NCBI RefSeq assembly: GCF_029227915.1
Contig: NC_079877.1
Span: 6,202,001 to 6,266,000 of the forward strand
Length of the DNA stretch: 64,000 nt
Reading direction: 5' to 3'
Source of the DNA: Hydractinia symbiolongicarpus
Lineage: Eukaryota; Cnidaria; Hydrozoa; Anthoathecata; Hydractiniidae
The position numbers and the translations under genes are program-made. The notes under the pieces were generated by a model. The model was given only the letters and a program-made list of their open reading frames with translations. It was not told the origin of the DNA and made no database searches. Shown here piece by piece: positions 46,780-59,612 of this stretch; within the stretch, counting starts at the first letter, position 1; each line of letters opens with the position of its first letter.

Positions 46780-49413
46780 TACCCAGGGAGTAAACTCATT
46801 TCCCGAACGATTTTTTAATTTTTTTTTTCACCACTAAAACGCATGAGACTTGTAGTTTTCAAAAATATTTTCATTTTTGATGAGACGCTTAATGAAAGAG
46901 ATTTAATCGCAGGAAAACGAAATCTGGCGTTTTCCCGTAAATCCGGGGCTTGGCCCGAATAGTCGAATGTATACAAAGAAAGTACCCAGGGAGTAAACTC
47001 ATTTCCCGAACGATTTTTTAAATTTTTTTTTCACCACTAAAACGCATGAGACTTGTAGTTTTCAAAAATGTTTTCATTTTTGATGAGACGCTTAATGAAA
47101 GAGGTTTAATCGCCGGAAAACGAAAACCCGCGATTTCCCGTAAATCCCGGGCTTGGCCCGAATAGTCGAATGTATACAAAGAAAGTACCCTGTGAGTAAA
47201 CTCATTTCCAGAACGATTTTTTAAATTCTTTTTTCACCACTAAAACGCATAAGACTTGTAGTTTTTAAAAATGTTTTCATTTTTGATGAGACGCTGAATA
47301 AAAGAAGTTTAATCGCCGGCAAAAGAAAACCCGCGATTTCCCGTAAATCCCGGCTTGGCCGTATAGTCAAAAGTATACAAAGAAAGTACCCAGGGAGTAA
47401 ACTCATTTCCCGAACGATTTTTTAAATTATTTTTTCACCACTAAAACGCATGAGACTTGTAGTTTTAAAAAATGTTTTTATTTTTGATGAGACGCTGAAT
47501 AAAAGAAGTTTAATCGCCGGCAAACGAAAACCCGCGATTTCCCGTAAATCCCGTGCTTCGCACGTATAGTCGAATGTATACAAAGAAAGTACCCTGTGAG
47601 TAAACTCATTTCCAGAACGATTTTTTAAATTATTTTTTCACCACTAAAGCCCATGAGACTTGTAGTTTTTAAAAATGTTTTCATTTTTGATGAGACGCTG
47701 AATAAAAGAAGTTTAATCGCCGGCAAACGAAAACCCGCGATTTTCCGTAAATCCCGGGCTCGGCCCGTATAGTCAAAAGTATACAAAGAAAGTACCCAGG
47801 TAGTAAACTCATTTCCCGAACGATTTTTTATATTATTTCTTTACCACTAAACGCATGAGACTTGTAGTTTTCAAAAATATTTTCATATTTGATGGGACGC
47901 TGAATAAAAGAAGTTTAATCGCCGGAAAACGAAAATCCGCGATTTCCCGTAAATCCCGGACTCGGCCCGCATAGTCAAAAGTATACAAAGAAAGTACCCA
48001 GGAAGTAAACTCATTTCCCGAACGATTTTTTAAATTATTTTTTCACCACTAAAACGCATGAGACTTGTTGTTTTCAAAAATGTTTTCATTTTTGATGAGA
48101 CGCTGAATAAAAGAAGTTTAATCGCCGGCAAACGAAAACCCGCGATATGCCGTAAATCCCGGGCTTGGCCCGTATAGTCAAAAGTATACAAAGAAAGTAC
48201 CCAGGGAGTAAACTCATTTCCCGAACGATTTTTTAAATTATTTTTTCACCACTAAAACGCATGAGACTTGTAGTTTTCAAAAATGTTTTCATTTTTGATG
48301 AGACGCTTAATGAAAGAGGTTTAATCGCCGGCAAACGAAATCCCGCGTTTTCCCGTAAATCCGGGGTTTGGCCCGTATAGTCGAATGTATACAAAGAAAG
48401 TACCCAGGGAGTAAACTCATTTCCCGAACGATTTTTTATATTATTTTTTTACCACTAAACGCATGAGACTTGTAGTTTTCAAAAATATTTTCATATTTGA
48501 TGGGACGCTGAATAAAAGAAGTTTATACGCCGGCAAACGAAAACCCGCGATTTCCCGTAAATCCCGGACTCGGCCCGTATAGTCAAAAGTATACAAAGAA
48601 AGTACCCAGGGAGTAAACTCATTTCCCGAACGATTTTTTAAATTATTTTTTCACCACTAAAACGCATGAGACTTGTAGTTTTCAAAAATGTTTTCACTTT
48701 TGATGAGACGCTTAATGAAAGAGGTTTAATCGCCGGCAAACGAAATCCCGCGTTTTCCCGTAAATCCGGGGTTTGGCCCGTATAGTCGAATGTATACAAA
48801 CAAAGTACCCAGGGAGTAAACTCATTTCCCGAACGATTTTTTAAATTTTTTTTTCACCACTAATACGCATGAGACTTGTAGTTTTCAAAAATGTTTTCAT
48901 TTTTGATGAGACGCTTAATGAAAGAGGTTTAATCGCCGGAAAACGAAAACCCGCGATTTCCCGTAAATCCCGGGCTTGGCCCGTATAGTCGAATGTATAC
49001 AAAGAAAGTACCCTGTGAGTAAACTCATTTCCAGAACGATTTTTTAAATTATTTTTTCACCACTAAAACGCATAAGACTTGTAGTTTTTAAAAATGTTTT
49101 CATTTTTGATGAGACGCTGAATAAAAGAAGTTTAATCGCCGGCAAACGAAAACCCGCGATTTCCCGTAAATCCCGGCTTGGCCCGTATAGTCAAAAGTAT
49201 ACAAAGAAAGTACACAGGGAGTAAACTCATTTCCCGAACGATTTTTTAAATTATTTTTTCACCACTAAAACGCATGAGACTTGTAGTTTTAAAAAATGTT
49301 TTTATATTTGATGAGACGCTGAATAAAAGAAGTTTAATCGCCGGCAAACGAAAACCCGCAATTTCCCGTAAATCCCGGGCTTGGCACGTATAGTCGAATG
49401 TATACAAAGAAAG
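46780..49413. repeat. 13-monomer HOR, copy 1
   Basis: Period 2634 bp. Marks with partners in copy 2: TTTTTTAATTTTTTTTTTC with AAATATTTTCATTTTTG, GAAATCTGGCGTTTTCC (46919), CCCGAATAGTCG twice, CCCGTGCTTCGCACG (47550 and 50184), TTATTTCTTTACC (47833), CCCGCATAGTC, CGCGATATGCCG (48141) and GTTTATACGCCGG (48521). Confidence 0.85.
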
Positions 49414-52047
49414 TACCCAGGGAGTAAACTCATTTCCCGAACGATTTTTTAATTTTTTTTTTCACCACTAAAACGCATGAGACTTGTAGTTTTCAAAAAT
49501 ATTTTCATTTTTGATGAGACGCTTAATGAAAGAGATTTAATCGCAGGAAAACGAAATCTGGCGTTTTCCCGTAAATCCGGGGCTTGGCCCGAATAGTCGA
49601 ATGTATACAAAGAAAGTACCCAGGGAGTAAACTCATTTCCCGAACGATTTTTTAAATTTTTTTTTCACCACTAAAACGCATGAGACTTGTAGTTTTCAAA
49701 AATGTTTTCATTTTTGATGAGACGCTTAATGAAAGAGGTTTAATCGCCGGAAAACGAAAACCCGCGATTTCCCGTAAATCCCGGGCTTGGCCCGAATAGT
49801 CGAATGTATACAAAGAAAGTACCCTGTGAGTAAACTCATTTCCAGAACGATTTTTTAAATTATTTTTTCACCACTAAAACGCATAAGACTTGTAGTTTTT
49901 AAAAATGTTTTCATTTTTGATGAGACGCTGAATAAAAGAAGTTTAATCGCCGGCAAAAGAAAACCCGCGATTTCCCGTAAATCCCGGCTTGGCCGTATAG
50001 TCAAAAGTATACAAAGAAAGTACCCAGGGAGTAAACTCATTTCCCGAACGATTTTTTAAATTATTTTTTCACCACTAAAACGCATGAGACTTGTAGTTTT
50101 AAAAAATGTTTTTATTTTTGATGAGACGCTGAATAAAAGAAGTTTAATCGCCGGCAAACGAAAACCCGCGATTTCCCGTAAATCCCGTGCTTCGCACGTA
50201 TAGTCGAATGTATACAAAGAAAGTACCCTGTGAGTAAACTCATTTCCAGAACGATTTTTTAAATTATTTTTTCACCACTAAAGCCCATGAGACTTGTAGT
50301 TTTTAAAAATGTTTTCATTTTTGATGAGACGCTGAATAAAAGAAGTTTAATCGCCGGCAAACGGAAACCCGCGATTTTCCGTAAATCCCGGGCTCGGCCC
50401 GTATAGTCAAAAGTATACAAAGAAAGTACCCAGGTAGTAAACTCATTTCCCGAACGATTTTTTATATTATTTCTTTACCACTAAACGCATGAGACTTGTA
50501 GTTTTCAAAAATATTTTCATATTTGATGGGACGCTGAATAAAAGAAGTTTAATCGCCGGAAAACGAAAATCCGCGATTTCCCGTAAATCCCGGACTCGGC
50601 CCGCATAGTCAAAAGTATACAAAGAAAGTACCCAGGAAGTAAACTCATTTCCCGAACGATTTTTTAAATTATTTTTTCACCACTAAAACGCATGAGACTT
50701 GTTGTTTTCAAAAATGTTTTCATTTTTGATGAGACGCTGAATAAAAGAAGTTTAATCGCCGGCAAACGAAAACCCGCGATATGCCGTAAATCCCGGGCTT
50801 GGCCCGTATAGTCAAAAGTATACAAAGAAAGTACCCAGGGAGTAAACTCATTTCCCGAACGATTTTTTAAATTATTTTTTCACCACTAAAACGCATGAGA
50901 CTTGTAGTTTTCAAAAATGTTTTCATTTTTGATGAGACGCTTAATGAAAGAGGTTTAATCGCCGGCAAACGAAATCCCGCGTTTTCCCGTAAATCCGGGG
51001 TTTGGCCCGTATAGTCGAATGTATACAAAGAAAGTACCCAGGGAGTAAACTCATTTCCCGAACGATTTTTTATATTATTTTTTTACCACTAAACGCATGA
51101 GACTTGTAGTTTTCAAAAATATTTTCATATTTGATGGGACGCTGAATAAAAGAAGTTTATACGCCGGCAAACGAAAACCCGCGATTTCCCGTAAATCCCG
51201 GACTCGGCCCGTATAGTCAAAAGTATACAAAGAAAGTACCCAGGGAGTAAACTCATTTCCCGAACGATTTTTTAAATTATTTTTTCACCACTAAAACGCA
51301 TGAGACTTGTAGTTTTCAAAAATGTTTTCATTTTTGATGAGACGCTTAATGAAAGTGGTTTAATCGCCGGCAAACGAAATCCCGCGTTTTCCCGTAAATC
51401 CGGGGTTTGGCCCGTATAGTCGAATGTATACAAACAAAGTACCCAGGGAGTAAACTCATTTCCCGAACGATTTTTTAAATTTTTTTTTCACCACTAATAC
51501 GCATGAGACTTGTAGTTTTCAAAAATGTTTTCATTTTTGATGAGACGCTTAATGAAAGAGGTTTAATCGCCGGAAAACGAAAACCCGCGATTTCCCGTAA
51601 ATCCCGGGCTTGGCCCGTATAGTCGAATGTATACAAAGAAAGTACCCTGTGAGTAAACTCATTTCCAGAACGATTTTTTAAATTATTTTTTCACCACTAA
51701 AACGCATAAGACTTGTAGTTTTTAAAAATGTTTTCATTTTTGATGAGACGCTGAATAAAAGAAGTTTAATCGGCGGCAAACGAAAACCCGCGATTTCCCG
51801 TAAATCCCGGCTTGGCCCGTATAGTCAAAAGTATACAAAGAAAGTACCCAGGGAGTAAACTCATTTCCCGAACGATTTTTTAAATTATTTTTTCACCACT
51901 AAAACGCATGAGACTTGTAGTTTTAAAAAATGTTTTTATTTTTGATGAGACGCTGAATAAAAGAAGTTTAATCGCCGGCAAACGAAAACCCGCGATTTCC
52001 CGTAAATCCCGGGCTTGGCACGTATAGTCGAATGTACACAAAGATAG
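49414..52047. repeat. 13-monomer HOR, copy 2
   Basis: This follows the order of copy 1 in full. Differences noted are few: AAATTC versus AAATTA near 47223/49857, ACGGAAACC near 50361, GAAAGTGGTTT near 51353, ATCGGCGGC near 51770 and TTTTCACTTTTG in copy 1 near 48692. It ends near GAATGTACACAAAGATAG (52031), a place with unusual changes in the otherwise constant GTATAC word. Confidence 0.85.
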
Positions 52048-52564
52048 TACCCTGTGAGTAAACTCATTTCCAGAACGATTTTTTAAATTATTTTTTTACC
52101 ACTAAAGCCCATGAGACTTGTAGTTTTTAAAAATGTTTTCATTTTTGATGAGACGCTGAATAAAAGAAGTTTAATCGCCGGCAAACAAAAACCCGCGATT
52201 TCCCGTAAATCCCGGGCTTGGCCCGTATAGTCAAAAGTATACAAAGAAAGTACCCAGGGAGTAAACTCATTTCCCGAACGATTTTTTATATTATTTTTTT
52301 ACCATTAAACGCATGAGACTTGTAGTTTTCAAAAATATTTTTATATTTGATGGGACGCTGAATAAAAGAAGTTTAATCGCCGGCAAACAAAAATCCGCGA
52401 TTTCCCGTAAATCCCGGACTTGGCCCGTATAGTCAAAAGTATACAAAAAAAGTACCCAGGGAGTAAACTCATTTCCCGAACGATTTTTTAAATTATTTTT
52501 TCACCACTAAAACGCATGGGACCTGTTGTTTTCAAAAATGTTTTCATTTTTGATGAGACGCTGA
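52048..52564. repeat. Satellite monomers joining two blocks
   Basis: An F unit with TTATTTTTTTACC, a class A unit with CCATTAAACGC and TATTTTTATATTTG, and the 5' part of a unit with CGCATGGGACCTGTTG. Several private changes suggest this stretch has been amplified less. Confidence 0.65.
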
Positions 52565-54592
52565 ATAAAAGGAGTTTAATCGCCGGCAAACGAAAACCCG
52601 CAATTTCCCGTAAATCCCGGGCTTGGCCCGTATAGTCAAAAGTATACAAAGAAAGTACCCAGGGAGTAAACTCATTTCCCGAACGATTTTTTAAATTACT
52701 TTTTCACCACTAAAACGCATGATACTTGTAGTTTTCAAAAATGTTATCATTTTTGATGAGACGCTGAATAAAAGAAGTTTAATCGCCGGCAAACGAAAAC
52801 CCGCGATTTCCCGTAAATCCCGGATTTGGCCCGTATAGTCAAAAGTATACAAAGAAAGTACCCAGGGAGTAAACTCATTTCCCGAACGATTTTTTAAATT
52901 ATTTTTTCACCACTAAAACGCATGAGACTTGTAGTTTTCAAAAATATTTTCATATTTGATGGGACGCTGAATAAAAGAAGTTTAATCGCCGGCAAACGAA
53001 AACCCGCGATTTCCCGTAAATCCCGGACTCGGCCCGTATAGTCAAAAATATACAAAGAAAGTACCCAGGGAGTAAACTCATTTCCCGAACGATTTTTTAA
53101 ATTATTTTTTCACCACTAAAACGCATGAGACTTGTAGTTTTCAAGAATGTTTTCATTTTTGATGAGACGCTGAATAAAAGTAGTTTTATCGCCGGCTAAC
53201 TAAAACCCGCGATTTCCCGTAAATCCCGGGCTTGGCACGTATAGTCGCATGTATACAAAGAAAGTACCCTGTGAGTAAACTCATTTCCAGAACGATTTTT
53301 TAAATTATTTTTTCACCACTAAAACGCATAAGACTTGTAGTTTTTAAAAATGTTTTCATTTTTGATGAGACGCTGAATAAAAGAAGTTTAATCGCCGGCA
53401 AACGAAAACCTGCAATTTCCCGTAAATCCCGACTTGGCCCGTATAGTCAAAAGTATACAAAGGAAGTACCCTGTGAGTAAACTCATTTCCAGAACGATTT
53501 TTTAAATTATTTTTTCACCACTAAAGCCCATGAGACTTGTAGTTTTTAAAAATGTTTTCATTTTTGATGAGACGCTGAATAAAAGAAGTTTAATCGCCGG
53601 CAAACGAAAACCCGCGATTTCCCGTAAATCCCGGGATTGGCCCGTATAGTCAAAAGTATACAAAGAAAGTACCCAGGGAGTAAACTCATTTCCCGAACGA
53701 TTTTTTATATTATTTTTTTACCACTAAACGCATGAGACTTGTAGTTTTCAAAAATATTTTCATATTTGATGGGACGCTGAATAAAAGAAGTTTAATCGCC
53801 GGCAAACGAAAATCCGCGATTTCCCGTAAATCCCGGACTTGGCCCGTATAGTCAAATGTATACAAAGAAAGTACCCAGGGAGTAAACTCATTTCCCGAAC
53901 GATTTTTTAAATTATTTTTTCACCACTAAAACGCATGGGACTTGTTGTTTTCAAAAATGTTTTCATTTTTGATGAGATGCTGAATAAAAGAAGTTTAATC
54001 GCCGGCAAACGAAAACCCGCGATTTCCCGTAAATCCCGGGCTTGGCCCGTATAGTCAAAAGTATACAAAGAAAGTACCCAGGGAGTAAACTCATTTCCCG
54101 AACGATTTTTTAAATTACTTTTTCACCACTAAAACGCATGAGACTTGTAGTTTTCAAAAATATTTTCATATTTGATGGGACGCTGAATAAAAGAAGTTTA
54201 ATCGCCGGCAAACGAAAACCCGCGATTTCCCGTAAATCCCGGACTCGGCCCGTATAGTCAAAAATATACAAAGAAAGTACCCAGGGAGTAAACTCATTTC
54301 CCGAACGATTTTTTAAATTATTTTTTCACCACTAAAACGCATGAGACTTGTAGTTTTCAAGAATGTTTTCATTTTTGATGAGACGCTGAATAAAAGTAGT
54401 TTTATCGCCGGCTAACTAAAACCCGCGATTTCCCGTAAATCCCGGGCTTGGCACGTATAGTCGCATGTATACAAAGAAAGTACCCTGTGAGTAAACTCAT
54501 TTCCAGAACGATTTTTTAAATTATTTTTTCACCACTAAAACGCATAAGACTTGTAGTTTTTAAAAATGTTTTCATTTTTGATGAGACGCTGA
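52565..54592. repeat. 10-monomer HOR, copy 1
   Basis: Period 2028 bp, shown by AAAGGAGTTTAATC (52569 and 54597), CATGATACTTG (52719 and 54747), GTTATCATTTTT, AATCCCGACTTGG (53425 and 55453) and GAGATGCTGAATAAAAG (53974 and 56002). Internally, a sub-block with AAAAATATAC and GTAGTTTTATCGCCGGCTAAC (53180) recurs 1216 bp later (54396), so a 6-monomer repeat is nested inside. Confidence 0.8.
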
Positions 54593-56620
54593 ATAAAAGG
54601 AGTTTAATCGCCGGCAAACGAAAACCCGCAATTTCCCGTAAATCCCGGGCTTGGCCCGTATAGTCAAAAGTATACAAAGAAAGTACCCAGGGAGTAAACT
54701 CATTTCCCGAACGATTTTTTAAATTACTTTTTCACCACTAAAACGCATGATACTTGTAGTTTTCAAAAATGTTATCATTTTTGATGAGACGCTGAATAAA
54801 AGAAGTTTAATCGCCGGCAAACGAAAACCCGCGATTTCCCGTAAATCCCGGATTTGGCCCGTATAGTCAAAAGTATACAAAGAAAGTACCCAGGGAGTAA
54901 ACTCATTTCCCGAACGATTTTTAAAATTATTTTTTCACCACTAAAACGCATGAGACTTGTAGTTTTCAAAAATATTTTCATATTTGATGGGACGCTGAAT
55001 AAAAGAAGTTTAATCGCCGGCAAACGAAAACCCGCGATTTCCCGTAAATCCCGGACTCGGCCCGTATAGTCAAAAATATACAAAGAAAGTACCCAGGGAG
55101 TAAACTCATTTCCCGAACGATTTTTTAAATTATTTTTTCACCACTAAAACGCATGAGACTTGTAGTTTTCAAGAATGTTTTCATTTTTGATGAGACGCTG
55201 AATAAAAGTAGTTTTATCGCCGGCTAACTAAAACCCGCGATTTCCCGTAAATCCCGGGCTTGGCACGTATAGTCGCATGTATACAAAGAAAGTACCCTGT
55301 GAGTAAACTCATTTCCAGAACGATTTTTTAAATTATTTTTTCACCACTAAAACGCATAAGACTTGTAGTTTTTAAAAATGTTTTCATTTTTGATGAGACG
55401 CTGAATAAAAGAAGTTTAATCGCCGGCAAACGAAAACCTGCAATTTCCCGTAAATCCCGACTTGGCCCGTATAGTCAAAAGTATACAAAGGAAGTACCCT
55501 GTGAGTAAACTCATTTCCAGAACGATTTTTTAAATTATTTTTTCACCACTAAAGCCCATGAGACTTGTAGTTTTTAAAAATGTTTTCATTTTTGATGAGA
55601 CGTTGAATAAAAGAAGTTTAATCGCCGGCAAACGAAAACCCGCGATTTCCCGTAAATCCCGGGATTGGCCCGTATAGTCAAAAGTATACAAAGAAAGTAC
55701 CCAGGGAGTAAACTCATTTCCCGAACGATTTTTTATATTATTTTTTTACCACTAAACGCATGAGACTTGTAGTTTTCAAAAATATTTTCATATTTGATGG
55801 GACGCTGAATAAAAGAAGTTTAATCGCCGGCAAACGAAAATCCGCGATTTCCCGTAAATCCCGGACTTGGCCCGTATAGTCAAATGTATACAAAGAAAGT
55901 ACCCAGGGAGTAAACTCATTTCCCGAACGATTTTTTAAATTATTTTTTCACCACTAAAACGCATGGGACTTGTTGTTTTCAAAAATGTTTTCATTTTTGA
56001 TGAGATGCTGAATAAAAGAAGTTTAATCGCCGGCAAACGAAAACCCGCGATTTCCCGTAAATCCCGGGCTTGGCCCGTATAGTCAAAAGTATACAAAGAA
56101 AGTACCCAGGGAGTAAACTCATTTCCCGAACGATTTTTTAAATTACTTTTTCACCACTAAAACGCATGAGACTTGTAGTTTTCAAAAATATTTTCATATT
56201 TGATGGGACGCTGAATAAAAGAAGTTTAATCGCCGGCAAACGAAAACCCGCGATTTCCCGTAAATCCCGGACTCGGCCCGTATAGTCAAAAATATACAAA
56301 GAAAGTACCCAGGGAGTAAACTCATTTCCCGAACGATTTTTTAAATTATTTTTTCACCACTAAAACGCATGAGACTTGTAGTTTTCAAGAATGTTTTCAT
56401 TTTTGATGAGACGCTGAATAAAAGTAGTTTTATCGCCGGCTAACTAAAACCCGCGATTTCCCGTAAATCCCGGGCTTGGCACGTATAGTCGCATGTATAC
56501 AAAGAAAGTACCCTGTGAGTAAACTCATTTCCAGAACGATTTTTTAAATTATTTTTTCACCACTAAAACGCATAAGACTTGTAGTTTTTAAAAATGTTTT
56601 CATTTTTGATGAGACGCTGA
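54593..56620. repeat. 10-monomer HOR, copy 2
   Basis: This follows copy 1 with the same marks at +2028 bp. A small difference is GATTTTTAAAATTATT near 54916 versus GATTTTTTAAATTATT. GTAGTTTTATCGCC occurs at 55208 and again at 56424, giving spacings of 1216, 812 and 1216 bp across the region. Confidence 0.8.
55010..56225. repeat. 6-monomer HOR, copy 1
   Basis: Period 1216 bp inside and beyond the second 10-monomer copy. The order is the A-like 3' part with AAAAATATAC, B with GTAGTTTTATCGCC, C ending AATCCCGACTTGG, F entered through AAAGGAAGTACCCTG, A with CCCGGACTTGG and CAAATG, and the CGCATGGGACTTGTTG unit with GAGATGCTG. Confidence 0.8.
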
Positions 56621-57441
56621 ATAAAAGAAGTTTAATCGCCGGCAAACGAAAACCTGCAATTTCCCGTAAATCCCGACTTGGCCCGTATAGTCAAAAGTAT
56701 ACAAAGGAAGTACCCTGTGAGTAAACTCATTTCCAGAACGATTTTTTAAATTATTTTTTCACCACTAAAGCCCATGAGACTTGTAGTTTTTAAAAATGTT
56801 TTCATTTTTGATGAGACGCTGAATAAAAGAAGTTTAATCGCCGGCAAACGAAAACCCGCGATTTCCCGTAAATCCCGGGATTGGCCCGTATAGTCAAAAG
56901 TATACAAAGAAAGTACCCAGGGAGTAAACTCATTTCCCGAACGATTTTTTATATTATTTTTTTACCACTAAACGCATGAGACTTGTAGTTTTCAAAAATA
57001 TTTTCATATTTGATGGGACGCTGAATAAAAGAAGTTTAATCGCCGGCAAACGAAAATCCGCGATTTCCCGTAAATCCCGGACTTGGCCCGTATAGTCAAA
57101 TGTATACAAAGAAAGTACCCAGGGAGTAAACTCATTTCCCGAACGATTTTTTAAATTATTTTTTCACCACTAAAACGCATGGGACTTGTTGTTTTCAAAA
57201 ATGTTTTCATTTTTGATGAGATGCTGAATAAAAGAAGTTTAATCGCCGGCAAACGAAAACCCGCGATTTCCCGTAAATCCCGGGCTTGGCCCGTATAGTC
57301 AAAAGTATACAAAGAAAGTACCCAGGGAGTAAACTCATTTCCCGAACGATTTTTTAAATTACTTTTTCACCACTAAAACGCATGAGACTTGTAGTTTTCA
57401 AAAATATTTTCATATTTGATGGGACGCTGAATAAAAGAAGT
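56226..57441. repeat. 6-monomer HOR, copy 2
   Basis: All marks of the preceding copy recur at +1216 bp (AATCCCGACTTGG at 56669, GAGATGCTG at 57218). The copy ends where the next class A-like 3' part reads GCAAACTAAAACC and CCCGCATAGTC near 57450-57500. Confidence 0.8.
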
Positions 57442-57604
57442 TTAATCGCCGGCAAACTAAAACCCGCGATTTCCCGTAAATCCCGGACTCGGCCCGCATA
57501 GTCAAAAGTATACAAAGAAAGTACCCAGGGAGTAAACTCATTTCCCGAACGATTTTTTAAATTATTTTTTCACCACTAAAACGCATGAGACTTGTAGTTT
57601 TTAA
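57442..57604. repeat. Satellite junction between two blocks
   Basis: The 3' part of a mosaic unit (GCAAACTAAAACC with CCCGGACTCGG) and the 5' half of a B/C-like unit with TTTTTAAAAATG. Confidence 0.6.
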
Positions 57605-58619
57605 AAATGTTTTCATTTTTGATGAGACGCTTAATGAAAGAGGTTTAATCGCCGGCAAACGAAATCCCGCGTTTTCCCGTAAATCCGGGGTTTGGCCCGT
57701 ATAGTCGAATGTATACAAAGAAAGTACCCAGGGAGTAAACTCATTTCCCGAACGATTTTTTAAATTTTTTTTTCACCACTAACACGCATGAGACTTGTAG
57801 TTTTCAAAAATGTTTTCATTTTTGATGAGACGCTTAATGAAAGAGATTTAATCGCAGGAAAACGAAATCCCGCGTTCTCCCGTAAATCCGGGGCTTGGCC
57901 CGTATAGTCGAATGTATACAAAGAAAGTACCCAGGGAGTAAACTCATTTCCCGAACGATTTTTTAAATTATTTTTTCACCACTAAAACGCATGAGACTTG
58001 TAGTTTTAAAAAATGTTTTTATTTTTGATGAGACGCTGAATAAAAGAAGTTTAATCGCCGGCAAACGAAAACCCGCGATTTCCCGTAAATCCCGGGCTTG
58101 GCACGTATAGTTGAATGTATACAAAGAAAGTACCCTGGGAGTAAACTCATTTCCAGAACGATTTTTTAAATTATTTTTTCACCACTAAAGCCCATGAGAC
58201 TTGTAGTTTTTAAAAATGTTTTCATTTTTGATGAGACGCTGAATAAAAGAAGTTTAATCGCTGGCAAACGAAAACCCGCGATTTCCCGTAAATCCCGGGC
58301 TTGGCACGTATAGTCGAATGTATACAAAGAAAGTACCCTGTGAGTAAACTCATTTCCAGAACGATTTTTTAAATTATTTTTTCACCACTAAAGCCCATGA
58401 GACTTGTAGTTTTTAAAAATGTTTTCATTTTTGATGAGACGCTGAATAAAAGAAGTTTAATCGCTGGCAAACGAAAACCCGCGATTTCCCGTAAATCCCG
58501 GGCTTGGCCCGTATAGTCAAAAGTATACAAAGAAAGTACCCAGGGAGTAAACTCATTTCCCGAACGATTTTTTATATTATTTTTTTACCACTAAAACGCA
58601 TGAGACTTGTAGTTTTCAA
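57605..58619. repeat. 5-monomer HOR, copy 1
   Basis: Period 1015 bp. The order is the class D 3' part, class E with CACTAACACGC and CGCGTTCTCCCG (57871), class G with TATAGTTGAATG (58106), and two F units with ATCGCTGGC. The two adjacent F units differ at the start, ACCCTGGGAG and ACCCTGTGAG. Confidence 0.8.
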
Positions 58620-58734
58620 AAATGTTTTCATTTTTGATGAGACGCTTAATGAAAGAGGTTTAATCGCCGGCAAACGAAATCCCGCGTTTTCCCGTAAATC
58701 CGGGGTTTGGCCCGTATAGTCGAATGTATACAAA
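58532..58734 (+). repeat. Class A/D hybrid monomer
   Basis: This is the junction unit of the 5-monomer duplication. It starts with the class A T-block (TTATATTATTTTTTTACC), but then has CACTAAAACGC, TTTTCAAAAATGTTTTCATTTTTG and the class D 3' part (CGCTTAATGAAAGAGG, CCGGGGTTTGG). The exchange point lies between about 58591 and 58595. Confidence 0.75.
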
Positions 58735-59612
58735 GAAAGTACCCAGGGAGTAAACTCATTTCCCGAACGATTTTTTAAATTTTTTTTTCACCACTAACAC
58801 GCATGAGACTTGTAGTTTTCAAAAATGTTTTCATTTTTGATGAGACGCTTAATGAAAGAGATTTAATCGCAGGAAAACGAAATCCCGCGTTCTCCCGTAA
58901 ATCCGGGGCTTGGCCCGTATAGTCGAATGTATACAAAGAAAGTACCCAGGGAGTAAACTCATTTCCCGAACGATTTTTTAAATTATTTTTTCACCACTAA
59001 AACGCATGAGACTTGTAGTTTTAAAAAATGTTTTTATTTTTGATGAGACGCTGAATAAAAGAAGTTTAATCGCCGGCAAACGAAAACCCGCGATTTCCCG
59101 TAAATCCCGGGCTTGGCACGTATAGTTGAATGTATACAAAGAAAGTACCCTGGGAGTAAACTCATTTCCTGAACGATTTTTTAAATTATTTTTTCACCAC
59201 TAAAGCCCATGAGACTTGTAGTTTTTAAAAATGTTTTCATTTTTGATGAGACGCTGAATAAAAGAAGTTTAATCGCTGGCAAACGAAAACCCGCGATTTC
59301 CCGTAAATCCCGGGCTTGGCACGTATAGTCGAATGTATACAAAGAAAGTACCCTGTGAGTAAACTCATTTCCAGAACGATTTTTTAAATTATTTTTTCAC
59401 CACTAAAGCCCATGAGACTTGTAGTTTTTAAAAATGTTTTCATTTTTGATGAGACGCTGAATAAAAGAAGTTTAATCGCTGGCAAACGAAAACCCGCGAT
59501 TTCCCGTAAATCCCGGGCTTGGCCCGTATAGTCAAAAGTATACAAAGAAAGTACCCAGGGAGTAAACTCATTTCCCGAACGATTTTTTATATTATTTTTT
59601 TACCACTAAACG
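58620..59612. repeat. 5-monomer HOR, copy 2
   Basis: This repeats copy 1 at +1015 bp, with CGCGTTCTCCCG at 58886 and TATAGTTGAATG at 59121. One difference is TTTCCTGAACG near 59166 for TTTCCAGAACG. After the two F units the class A unit is complete (GACTTGTAATTTTC, GATGGGAAGCTG), unlike the hybrid in copy 1. Confidence 0.8.
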
